Source of the DNA: Polytrichum commune
Taxonomy: Eukaryota > Streptophyta > Polytrichopsida > Polytrichales > Polytrichaceae
NCBI GenBank assembly: GCA_950295325.1
Contig: OX485806.1
Span: 45,195,169-45,255,168, forward strand
Length of the DNA stretch: 60,000 bases
Direction of reading: 5' to 3'
The position numbers and the translations under genes were made by a program. Below the pieces are notes generated by a model. It had not been told where the DNA came from. It saw only the letters and a program-made list of their open reading frames with translations, and made no database searches. Positions 13,204 to 23,391 of the stretch are shown here, in pieces. Positions within the stretch are counted from its first letter, which is position 1; the number at the start of each line of letters is the position of its first letter.

Positions 13204-16200
13204 CTAATAACTTCCTCCTGTTTGAGGTACGGTTCTTGCTGTTAGCAGCGGTTGAAGTGCTTTCACTACAATACTCATGTTGGGACGAAAATCAGCTTCA
13301 TACTGTACACATAAAGCTGCAACTGCTGCCACCTGAAATGAAATGCAAAAAGCAAAACCAATTAATACTTGGACTCAGCAGACAGAATAAACTGTACTTA
13401 TACTAAAAGATGAAAGTAAATACCACCACCACAAAAGGTTAACCAGTTGAAGTACCAATAAGAGCTTGAGACAGGAACTATATATGTATCAAGTGAGAGA
13501 TGAGTTGAACCCCCGAAAAAATTCATCACCAGGTTCCATGTGCTGGGCACCTCTCATGAACTTCATAAAATTGCAATTTAAATGGAGATCTTGGAAGAAA
13601 ACATCACCTTAGCAACAGCCTTAGCAGGGTACTCTGACCTCAGTTTAGGATCAACACACTGCTTCACCTTGTCTTCACTAAGCCTTGGCGTTGCCTACAG
13701 GTATACCAAAGGGCATGAGCCATCCACATCAATAGTTGAATTGAGAACAGTGGATAACAAGAAAGTAATACGGTTGCAAAATTGATAGCATACTCAAACC
13801 GTTTCAAAGAGATAAAAGGTATCATGACAAAAAAAATGTAATCCTAACCCAAGTAACAAGACTTTGTTGTCCTCTAGGCATTGTTGGGTCCACAGGCTTT
13901 CGTCCTGTAAGCAGCTCCAGGAGAACCACTCCAAAACTATAGACATCACTTTTCTGGGTCAACTGGCCTGTCATCGCATACCTGGGGCATCACAAATAGG
14001 TGCCACTCACCCTTTATCAACTGGAACTTCATACTCAATCACTAATACCACAACCATTCAGGTCTTTCACCACCCTTCTATCATCCAACATCCAACATCC
14101 AAATCACAATGATAGAGATGGAAATGCACCACATAAAGTGCACCAAAACATTATTGTTAAATTATAGTAACAATTCTTCCTACTTCACCTAAAGACACAA
14201 TCAGACAAGTCCAAAATCCTGATAATTGTTTCAGGACTACATAATCTCCAACCACCAGGAGCTACAAAATTCAAGATAGTACAGAGCACGTGAACAGTGG
14301 GGATATTTGGATAAAACTACAATCACTACAGCAGATTCATGTTTACCATACTCTGGAAATCATGCATCTTCGTACAACAAGATGATGAAGCAAGAACTCA
14401 AAAGACATATAATGGCAAACAATTGAACTATTACACTCTTACAAGGGATGTCATCGTTCTCTTCTCCATGAATTTTATTTCAAAATAGAAAATTGAGGTG
14501 GCCTAAGCACTTCCTGTGTGCACATTCATTTGGTCATTTTACTCAATGCAAGAATCTCAGTGCGACCTTCTGTTTCCTGCGTAATCAAAGCTTCCAGACG
14601 CAGTTGTATATTCCCAAAGCTTACTTGCCCAAGGAGGAAATAGCAGGGAATGAATAGAAGTAGGCAGCAAGCTTCAGCAGAGGCTCACAAATGAAGTTGC
14701 TGGCTGTGACCATCCCTTATCAGGATTTAGAAAGGGATAGCTCACAAGATCCAGACACTGAAGATAGGTAGATATTTGATCATTTTCAAGGCAAGGCATC
14801 TGATTCTGGCACAACACTTGATTCACGCCCAACAGTTCTATACCATCTAGAACATGTTGCAATGACCACAAAAGAGCATTGGTAGAAACGATTTTTCGGT
14901 ATAGGAACTACAATTACTGACCAAATACATATATATTTGATATAGTCATGATTTAATCTGTTTGCTGGGCCTGAAGCTGAAACTGAAACTCATCACAATC
15001 ACAATCATTATTGCAGATTGCAAGCTTGGTTCATAGATAGATTTAAACTTACTGAAAATGTTGATATCTCTATCCAATTCAAAACAAACAAACCCACACA
15101 ATCAACAGAAAACTCTATATGAACACAATATTCCAATAGAGTAATAAAAGGAATCTTGGAAAAAATTGCACATGTAGAACTCATATAGAATTAATGATGA
15201 ATTTGGTACACAACTTTGCAGGGTCAGACTACAGGGCTAGACGGACTTACTCAGGTGCATGGTAGCCAAATGTGCCAAGGACCCGGGTAGAGTGCAAGCG
15301 TGCAGCCATATCAGGGGCCTGATTCGACAAATTAAAATCTGCAATTTTAGCCACATACCCATCAAAGAGTAAAACGTTGCTAGACTTGATATCACGATGA
15401 ATGATGAGTGGCTGTGCTTTCTCGTGTAAATGCTCCAAACCTCTTGCTGCCCCAACAGCTATCTTCACACGCTGCATCCAATCAAGAACTGGCCCAGGTT
15501 GTGCACCTTTCACACCTTTTCTTCCTGCAGTTAAAACACTTTGTCACATCTAGACTATATAAGACATGAAGCTCCAGAGATCATGGAAGTTTCAAAATCT
15601 ACATGTCCAACTCAAAGATTCCCATCAAGTTTGGCAGATAGGCAAGATAGTGCTAGTCCTCAACAAAAGCAACGCTTTGAAAGGAAAGCAGGAAAATACT
15701 TAAGCCATTACATCAAACTCCAATCGATTGTCACTCACCTGTACAGCTACACAAAAGAAACACTTATTTACACAGAAACTTGATAATCAACAGAGGAGGT
15801 TCTAAGAGGAATTTACCATGTAAAATATCATGAAGAGACCCCATTGTTGCATATTCATAAGCTAACAAACGCAACGGTCCCTCCAAGCAGTACCCAATGA
15901 GCTCAACCACATTCTCATGTTTCAACCTTGAAACTAAAGAAACCTGCCAATCACATGAAATCGCCATGATGATAGAAACAAAAGAAATCTGCCAGGGAAC
16001 AACACAGGCTGCAATAGTACACAATCACAATGTATGAAAACATTAATACGGAAAATGACAAAATTTGATGCAAGCAAGACAAGACAAGACAAGACAAGAA
16101 GAAAACGTCAAGTCTGAGAGGGTAAAGATCATTCCCTCACTTGAATAAAAAGCAACAAGTGACATAGATACAGAAGTCGTGCAGTATTAATTGGATAACG

Positions 16201-17141
16201 AGATCTTGCTCCAGAAAGCAAACAACCAACACACCGGTGCACAAAGAACACCTTTCTGGAACATTTGAGATGCTTTTTTCTACTCGGTATCATAGTATAA
16301 AATAAGACATTGACATTCAATCCTCATGCTCTCATCCGATCAAAGGACATGCCTGTGACAGAAACTCCGAATCTGGTTGGACACTCGCATCCAACTTCTT
16401 GATAGCAGCGACTCTTTCTGGCAATGTGGCATAGTACACTCTTCCATATGAGCCCTCGCCAATCAGTGCTTTCGGTCCAAAGTTGTCTGTGCATTCCCTT
16501 ATTTCTTCAATAGAAAGCAACGGTGCTGAGATAGGCTGCAACCTGGCTGCGGAACCAGCCCTCTGGGTCTGATCTACTGGCGGCCTCTGATTTCCTTGTT
16601 GACCTGAAAAAGTTCTGTGAGCCCCCAATCAAAAAGGAACGAGATCTCACCACATACTCATTTCCCGGACTGCAGTATCCACGTTCCTCAGTCTAAAAGA
16701 GATATGAGCGCTTCAGTCAGTCTTGAACAGGTCAAAACTACAACATAAGTCGCATAGAACTTACCCAATGCTGCATGTGAGCCACGTTAGTTCCAAATTT
16801 AAAATGAAAAGAAAAACAAACAAACAAACAAGCAAACAGAAACATCAATCTCTTGCAAAGGTTTCATTGAACACGTACTGGTGCTGCCTGTGGAGGATAA
16901 CCCCTATATCTGTTTCATACTCCCAGAGCGGCCCAATTTAACTTCCTATCCACATGTAAGGAAATTATCCAAGTCCTACTTTAATACATTCAGCGTTCGA
17001 AGTAAAACACATTCTACAAAATATCTGATAAACGTTTCCTGCCTTACCAGAGGTACCCCTTTGACCAGAAAACTCAATATGTGCAACAGTCGACACTTTA
17101 TTGAAGTCATCCTTCTCTACAGAACAACAACACCAACCCAT
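13204..17141 (-). CDS. PTI1-like: PTI1-like receptor-like cytoplasmic protein kinase, intact, seven exons
   Basis: Exons on the minus strand are 17141-17048, 16603-16353, 15943-15817, 15524-15251, 13981-13849, 13694-13608 and 13332-13204. Phases agree at every junction, giving 364 residues, the usual PTI1 length. The start ATG at 17141-17139 gives MGWCCCSV: Gly2 and Cys4-6 suggest N-myristoylation plus palmitoylation and so plasma-membrane attachment. Kinase motifs in order: glycine loop [12 protein letters not shown], catalytic lysine in [20 protein letters not shown], catalytic loop [20 protein letters not shown] in place of DFG (seen in this family), activation segment [16 protein letters not shown], and [21 protein letters not shown]. 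The C-terminus ends [10 protein letters not shown] before TAG. PTI1 kinases act downstream of Pto/OXI1-type kinases in immune and oxidative signalling. No stop or frameshift is present, unlike all the transposon genes around it. Confidence 0.95.
15944..16352 (-). other. GC-AG intron in the PTI1-like gene
   Basis: The exon ends GAGTTTCTGTCACAG and the next bases are GCATGT, so the donor is GC rather than GT. The acceptor is GGCAG before GTTTCTTTAG. The protein join (EFLSQ followed by [13 protein letters not shown]) is exactly the conserved PTI1 sequence, which fixes the junction. The other five introns have GT donors. The intron also contains an (AAGAC)n microsatellite near 16,072-16,100. Confidence 0.9.
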
Positions 17142-18860
17142 GTTTCCTTTTCAGGTTACTGAAGGATACTCTTCGCTCTGAATCAATCTCCTCCCATCTT
17201 CTGCAATCCATTCATTACAATCTTAGTCAACACCAAAATCTATCAATGTACCACAATCGCTCGATTAAAAATGTCCAAAAGTATGGAAGTGTCCACATTC
17301 CAAAACAAATCATCCTTATCTGAAGCCAGTGTTACTACTTCTCCAGGTTCTGCACCAAGTTCTTTGATCTGCTTTTCTAGGCTTTGGTCAAAAAACTACA
17401 TATTTGAATAGCATATACTCTAGCCTGCAGTCAGCATCGATATAAAATCCAGCACCTTGGACCCGTGTATCCCAGGTTCTCCAACTCTGGAGCCACTTAT
17501 AGACCGATTCTTATACACATCACCATAACATGGAGACGTGCGATCCCGATAACACAGTAATTCAAGAGTTAGTAAGGATGTGTAATCAAACGCTTTCATT
17601 TCATAAGCAAGATGAATTTCTTCGAACGGCAAAGTACAAATAATCTGTTCTAGAACATTTATCAAATTAAGGGGACGCAGAATCCTCCGGGCACAGGTCA
17701 CGAAGACTGCAGAACAGCTACATCATATATTCATACAAAATATTACATGCTTCCATACTTTCACACACTGTGCAGTACCTTTTCGTAAAAAAAATTGTGT
17801 TACGCGGAGACGAGAGCCAGAAGAGCAATCACTTTAACGCTCGACTCACAAGAAGACAGAGAGGAACAAATTCCTGCTCCTCCGGGCTCCCAGACGCGTC
17901 TTGCTGACGATCAGACACTACGATGACAACTTGGGAACAGTGAGCAAGAGAAAGTTATGCAGGTCTCCTTTTCCCAATGGAGAACCTCAGTGCCGATCCA
18001 GGATTAGACAAAAGAGCATAAGCACAGCGTACCTGGCATAACAAGCTGAGAAGGTTCTTCATTACTCTAAGAAAGCTGCTGAAATACAGGGAAGACAACT
18101 ACAGTAGCATTAACAGGAAATAGAATTGATAGTATCGAATCTGGACAGCATATAAATCACCCAATTCCTTCACATGCGATAAAGGAAATTCACCTTAAAA
18201 GCCACCACAAATCACGATTCCAAAGGTCTGGATTGTAAAGTGATCGAGAAATGTAAATATTGGGAACAAAGCCACAATACATCGAGAAATCGACAAGATG
18301 ACGCTCCAACCTCGGATCAACTCAGATATAGTAAAGACCGCACTGCTCTTAACAACGAGCAGATGGGTTAGCAGTGAGAGAAGCACTACGAGTTCTAAGA
18401 AGCGTACAAACAACTATATGTATGCCAGACCTAATGAATTTAACCTCAGCCCTAGAAGTGCAACTGAACAGTTGACGACAAGTAAATCAAAACACTCGTA
18501 AATATTTTCACTGACCAGAGGTGGCCAAAGTCTACGCTTCACCTGGAGCCAAGCCTTCTCTAGGTCCTCCCACCAAGGACGAGCACACAGCACCGTATAA
18601 TATTTAGTCTTCTTACAATATACATTGAAAATATCCTTGCCGGCAATGTGAAGCTTGGACTGCGAGTAAACGAAACTTGGAGGAAAAAGGAAAAAGGACA
18701 AAATGCGAATCTTCTAATCCAGAAAGAAGCCCTGTAATCCAACAAAGAATGCACACAAGACGACTAGTACGGGGGGTTGCTCCGACCAGCATCGAGGCGC
18801 ACCTGGGAAGCTCCAGCCTCCAAGGATCGCCGGGAGCAGCAGAACACATTTATGTACATT
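17142..18860. other. Upstream region of the PTI1-like gene (promoter/5' UTR), no CDS recognised
   Basis: This is the 5' flank of the minus-strand kinase. It contains several short minus-strand open frames (for example 17420-17701 and 18414-18701) with no recognisable domain. They may be upstream ORFs or UTR-intron sequence. No TATA box or transcription start could be assigned safely. Confidence 0.4.
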
Positions 18861-18863
18861 TAA

Positions 18864-19362
18864 GGGCTGCTTCACACACGAGCCAAGAGCCGTGACCATG
18901 AAATTGTGAGAGCCCACCAGAAAGTGTCCAAAGGCCGTCCCAAGACACCTCCAAAATTATGTAGTGTGGTCACGGGTCCTCAAGTGTAGTGTGAAACCAT
19001 ATGTGATCAGGCCCTCAATCAAATGCTATTTCAATGGATTTCTATTCATGTGAGTCTTCACATATGATAAAATAAAATAAATCAACGGTTATGAGTATTC
19101 GGAATGCCATGGTCTCGTGATTTTGTGTTAGGCCTACCTCCCAAAGGTGGATTTTAAAAATAGTCCAAGTGATCATGCCACGCGATCCATTCGATGCCAT
19201 GTAGGAATCCATGTAGACTTTACATCCATCTTGCGTTCACATACTCCGTTGGTCCCTCAAGCGTAGTGTGAAGCGAAGTTGGACCATCTCCTCCTTTTCC
19301 ACCAATGAGAGTGCTTGAAGTGTAATGGTCACAGGCTGTCAGTCTCGGGTGTGAAGTGGCCC
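18864..19362. mobile_element. Harbinger-type MITE, copy A (499 bp)
   Basis: It starts GGGCTGCTTCACACACGAG and ends GGTGTGAAGTGGCCC, imperfect terminal inverted repeats of about 35 bp. TAA lies directly outside each end (18861-18863 and 19363-19365), the 3-bp target duplication typical of PIF/Harbinger elements. The first 105 bases resemble the left end of the transposase-bearing element at 31357, the likely source of its mobility. It has no coding capacity. Confidence 0.85.
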
Positions 19363-19479
19363 TAAGTTAAGGCATCATTGAACCATGTCGTGGTTTTTGA
19401 AACCGTAAGATAACATTTGAGTTAACACACCTAGTAAGTAAAATGCTCAGGTTTACCGCCTAAGGCCTCTCTCCACTCA

Positions 19480-19963
19480 AGGCCACTTCGCACACGAGAC
19501 TGAGAGCCGTGACCATTGCACTTCAAGCACTCTCATTAGTGGAAAAGGCAGAGCCGGTCCAAGTTCGCTTCACACTAAGCTTGAGGGACCAACGGAGTAA
19601 ATGAATGTAAAGTCTAAATGAATTTCTACATGGTATCAGATGATCATGTTTCATGGTTACTTGGACTCTTTTCAAAAACCATTTTTTAAGGTAAGTTTAA
19701 CACAAAACTAGGAGACCATGACACTTTATAATCTCACAACCATTGATTTTTATATTTTATCATGTGTGAGGACCCTACAATAAATAGAAATTCATTGAAA
19801 TACCATTTGGTTGAGGACCCAATCACATATGATTTTACAGCACTTGAGGGTTCCATGATCACACTATGTGATTTTGAAAGCGTTTTGGGACAATCTCTGG
19901 ACATTTTTGGGGGGCTCTCACAATTTCATGGTCACGGCTATCAGCTCATGTGTGAAGTGGCCC
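19480..19963. mobile_element. Harbinger-type MITE, copy B (484 bp), inverted relative to copy A
   Basis: Its reverse complement aligns with copy A from end to end by eye, including atgaaattgtgagagcc and agagtgcttgaagtg. The left end reads AGGCCACTTCGCACACGAG and the right end TGTGTGAAGTGGCCC, with TCA outside each end. The first base appears mutated from G to A. Copies A and B are 117 bases apart and can pair over almost 490 bases. Confidence 0.8.
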
Positions 19964-22657
19964 TCAATAACAAAGTTGTTGAATTTAGGCTCTACATCAG
20001 TTTTAGGTAACAAGCATTCCCACATTTACATTGTATCAATGCCAAGCCTAGGTGGCAGATGAGGTGGCCTACCTCAAAACCGCCACACTAAGGGCCGATT
20101 TACACAATGGACCATGAAGACGGACCATGGAAGAGGGTTTTTTTCAATGGTTCAAGTTCATGGTCCGACTTCTTAAAAAGTCAAATTTGAAAGTTTTGGG
20201 CCCCTCACTAGGTGTAAACCAGTGTTGGACCGGTATAGCACCATTTGCCTGGTATAGAGTATTGGTATGAGTATGGTATTAAGTACCAGATTGCCCGCAG
20301 TATGTAGATGGGGCGATACCTGTGTCGTACTTGTACTGCAAGGTACCAGGTCTCAATACCCGCCTTCGATACCCGAAGTAGGAGGTGGAGCCCGATACTC
20401 ACCCCCGCCTTCGCTCATGTCGAGAAGCCCGAAACCCAGTCCGCTTGAATGCTCTTCAAATCGGCGGCATTGCACTTTATTATTCGAAATTTCAGTTCAA
20501 CAACTCCAGATTCTTGGCTTCAATGAGGCACGCTTCTTATTGTCGATGTCTTACGCTCCTTATGCATTTTTGTTGGAATGTTGCTTGTGTTTTTATGTGC
20601 ATTTCAAGCTTCATTTAGGGTTGCAAAATGTCTGGTTCACAACGTGCGTCAATGGAAGTTGCTGTGAATCAATGTATGGATGTTGGGTTCTCTAATAACA
20701 CAGTGAATTTGATTGATTCATATTGCACAGAGATGGTGAATGCAGTGGATTGTTTGCCAACATTTTCAAATGAAGTGGCTTCAGAGTTTGAGGCTACATG
20801 GCAGGTTCTTCTCATCGCATTGACAAGTAACCGGACTTTTTGGGCACCTTATCACCGACAATCTTTGGTGTGGGCCTTCTTCAAATTGAATGAGCCAGGC
20901 GTAGAAGTTGACGTCAAAGCAATCCAGGTGATGAAGTGCACAATCTGTCACCCTACCAATGCGACGTCTTCTTCTAGTTCGCGGAGTGCGACACGCCAGC
21001 GAAAGGGTGTCTTGCAGTACAATCCTCTGCACGGGTTGACAAGCATGAAGAACCACGTGATGAATGAGCACTTAACAGAATTTCAGAGGTATAAGGCAAC
21101 GCTAACGGTGTTGGAGGAGTTGGAGGAGTCGGAGGCAGCGCGCCAAAAGACGAAGAAAATGAAAGTTGTTCAGCCTTCAGCCATTACAGAATTTTTCGCT
21201 GGACAGAAGTCTTATCATAAAGGTGATGTTCAACAAAAACATTTTCTTGAGGACTTTGTACTTTTCATCGCAAAGGGTTACGAGACATTGGCGGTGGTGG
21301 AGAGCCCTTGGCTGCACCGATTGGTGATGCGCCGAGATCCAAAAGTTAAATTTCCAACTCGGAAGGCGCTTGTGCATGAGCACATTCCTGCACTTCTTGC
21401 GAAGACGATGGAACGGTACGTGCTTCCTGCAATCGCAAGTTGTGCGATGGCATCGATTACATTCGACTTGTGGATGTCGAGAGCTGGCTTTGACACTTTT
21501 GCCTTGGTTGTTAACTTCATCGATGATTGATGAGAACCGCGGCATGTGACAGTTGGTTTATTTGAGGCTCATGATACTTTTGGTGTTGCTATTGCTGAAA
21601 TAGTGAAACCTTTGCTAGATGAATTTCAGTTGACAAAAAAAATAATTGCTTGGGTCAAGGATGAGGGCTCTAATTTGACTACACTTGAGCGCGCATTGCA
21701 GCTCACAGTCTCATGTGATGTCTTAGACATTAACCAACCTTATGTTGGAGCTTGTTTTGGACATGTTATGTCCAAAGCTTGTCAATATACTACAGATGAT
21801 GAGAAAGTTTGTAGGGAGATGACAGAATTGTCCTTGAGATCTGCTCAAGCTGCATTGCAGTCGTGCATTACATGGACGAAGAAATCAGGAAAGGGAGGGG
21901 CGGAATGGAAGAAAGCCTGCATCAAGGCTGGATTACCAGCGAGGAAGTTGAGAATGCCGGTGAAAACTCGATTTGCATCGAAGATTATTCTCTTCCAAGA
22001 AACCTTAGAGTATGCTGATGCAATAAATATTTGCTATGCAGCTCAGTCTTTAAAATTGCAAGCACAAGTGTCAACTGGTGTAACTTGGGCAGTGGCTCGA
22101 ACAGTCACCGAAACTTTGAATCCAGTTGTGAAGCAATGCGTTTTGAATCAGACACGGGGCTACTGGTTGTTATCGGATACCCTGGCAGCAACATTGGCTA
22201 TTTCGGTGGAGCTTCGTGCTCATATTGATCACCTCAGTAACATGAATCCTCCGCTACAACACGGCGATTTTGATGCTGAGCTCGAGATCTTGCGGGGGAA
22301 GATGTCTTTGGAGGCGATGCTTGTCATGAAGTTTTTTCTGTCGTTCACCCAGACCATCACATTAGAAAATGCTCACAACATGATTGTGCTCATGGTAGAT
22401 CCCCGCTTTAAGGGCCTAGAATGTGTGATTGCGTACACAGGAGTTGAGAAAGCTCGGGCAATTGTACGCGAGTACGATCAGAAGGTGCTCATTCCTTATT
22501 TGGTGAAGGTACGATGTCCAAATTCTTTTGCAATCTTGATTGTGTACTTCACTATAGTTCATTGTAGGTGACTTTTTGTATAGATAGATGTTCTGCCATT
22601 TGATGTTGTGGGTGACTGGTGTTAGGGACATAGTTTTGGAACCTTCTAAGGACAAGT

Positions 22658-22733
22658 TTCTAGAAAGTTCTAGAAACAAGTCCTTAGAACATTCTAGAAT
22701 GAACTTTCTAGAACATTCTAGAACATTCTAGAA
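22658..22733 (+). promoter_or_regulatory. Heat shock element arrays in the 5' LTR
   Basis: The heat shock factor consensus is alternating TTC and GAA separated by two bases. 22658-22675 reads TTC-ta-GAA-ag-TTC-ta-GAA, four perfect units. 22706-22733 reads TTC and GAA alternating for six perfect units at exact five-base pitch. A further TTC-ta-GAA is at 22692-22699. The arrays lie 80-160 bases upstream of the TATA box. The sequence match is direct; heat induction is inferred from the known biology of heat shock factors. Confidence 0.8.
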
Positions 22734-22814
22734 ACAAGCTTTTAGAACCTTTTAGAAACCTCCAATGGAAGTTGGTAGAACCTTCTCTAGAAGCTTACAA
22801 GTTGACTCTAGAAG

Positions 22815-22824
22815 TATATATAAG
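22815..22824 (+). promoter_or_regulatory. TATA box of the 5' LTR promoter
   Basis: TATATATAAG, conserved in the 3' LTR at 28699-28708. A start about 30 bases downstream falls at roughly 22846, immediately before AGTCTCGACAA, the sequence complementary to the primer-binding region. Confidence 0.75.
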
Positions 22825-22846
22825 AGTCGAGGCTGAAGAGTTCTTT

Positions 22847-22998
22847 AGTCTCGACAACGCACTCCTTAAGACTCTAATCCACCTCTCTGGGTATTGATCG
22901 TGTACTCTTCTTGTTAATTCAAGTTTCCCAGTGGTCTTGTTTTCTAGTACTTAATCTCTCGTTGCTCATTCTTGTGTCCCTGACAGTTTGTCGAGACT
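22847..22998 (+). other. Self-primer / primer-binding-site pair
   Basis: TTGTCGAGACT at 22988-22998, starting two bases after the LTR, is the exact reverse complement of AGTCTCGACAA at 22847-22857, which lies at the predicted RNA 5' end. No tRNA-type site such as TGGTATCAGAGC is present there. Tf1/sushi-type Ty3 elements prime reverse transcription with the first 11 nt of their own RNA, and the match length here is the same. The 3' LTR keeps the same word at 28731-28741, with one more matching base upstream. Confidence 0.65.
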
Positions 22999-23039
22999 GC
23001 ATTCTCACCGATATCAGAGTTAATCATTTCTTAGAGAGC

Positions 23040-23345
23040 GGATTACCCCTCTTTTGAAAGTGTGCTAGTGCTTTAGAGGTTGCGGACTACCCTCCTCTAA
23101 CTGATACTTCTTCCACCTCAGTATTGGAGTCTTATTCTTCTTGATGAGCGTGGATTACCCCTCTTCTTAGAGTCTTAAGGCGTTTAGAGGTTGCGGACTA
23201 CCCTCCTCTAACTGATACTTCTTCCACCTCAGTATTGGAGTCTTATTCTTCTTGACGAACGTGGATTACCCCTCTTCTTAGAGTCTTAAGGCGTTTTAGA
23301 GGTTGCGGAATACCCTCCTCTAAACTAATATTGTTCTTTTGTCAA
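23040..23345 (+). repeat. Tandem ~111-bp repeats in the gypsy 5' leader
   Basis: ggattacccctct recurs at about 23040, 23152 and 23263, and gaggttgcgga recurs with the same pitch. About 2.7 units occupy the untranslated leader between the LTR and gag. Such leader repeats could carry packaging or dimerisation signals; nothing in the sequence proves this. Confidence 0.85.
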
Positions 23346-23391
23346 ACCGTTGTTTTCCTTTCGTGGGATAGTCGGAGATCAAAACTTTAGG

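Larger units (their letters stand above)
22620..22985 (+). repeat. 5' LTR of the intron-lodged gypsy element (366 bp)
   Basis: It begins TGTTAGGGACATAGTTTTGG and ends CTTGTGTCCCTGACA, with terminal inverted TGT...ACA. It contains the heat-shock-element arrays, a TATA box and the putative transcription start. It is ten bases longer than the 3' LTR because it carries one extra 10-bp attctagaac unit. Confidence 0.95.

Noticed and set aside
16861-16915. A possible extra kinase exon on the minus strand encoding GYPPQAAP before a GTACGT donor
   Set aside because: Including it breaks the reading phase between exon 1 (ending ACCTCTG) and exon 2 (starting GTCAACAAGG). Direct joining is in frame and gives the normal PTI1 length.
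16881-17162. A + strand open frame over the start of the kinase
   Set aside because: Antisense to PTI1-like exon 1 and intron 1. The minus-strand gene is certain from protein similarity and splice phases.
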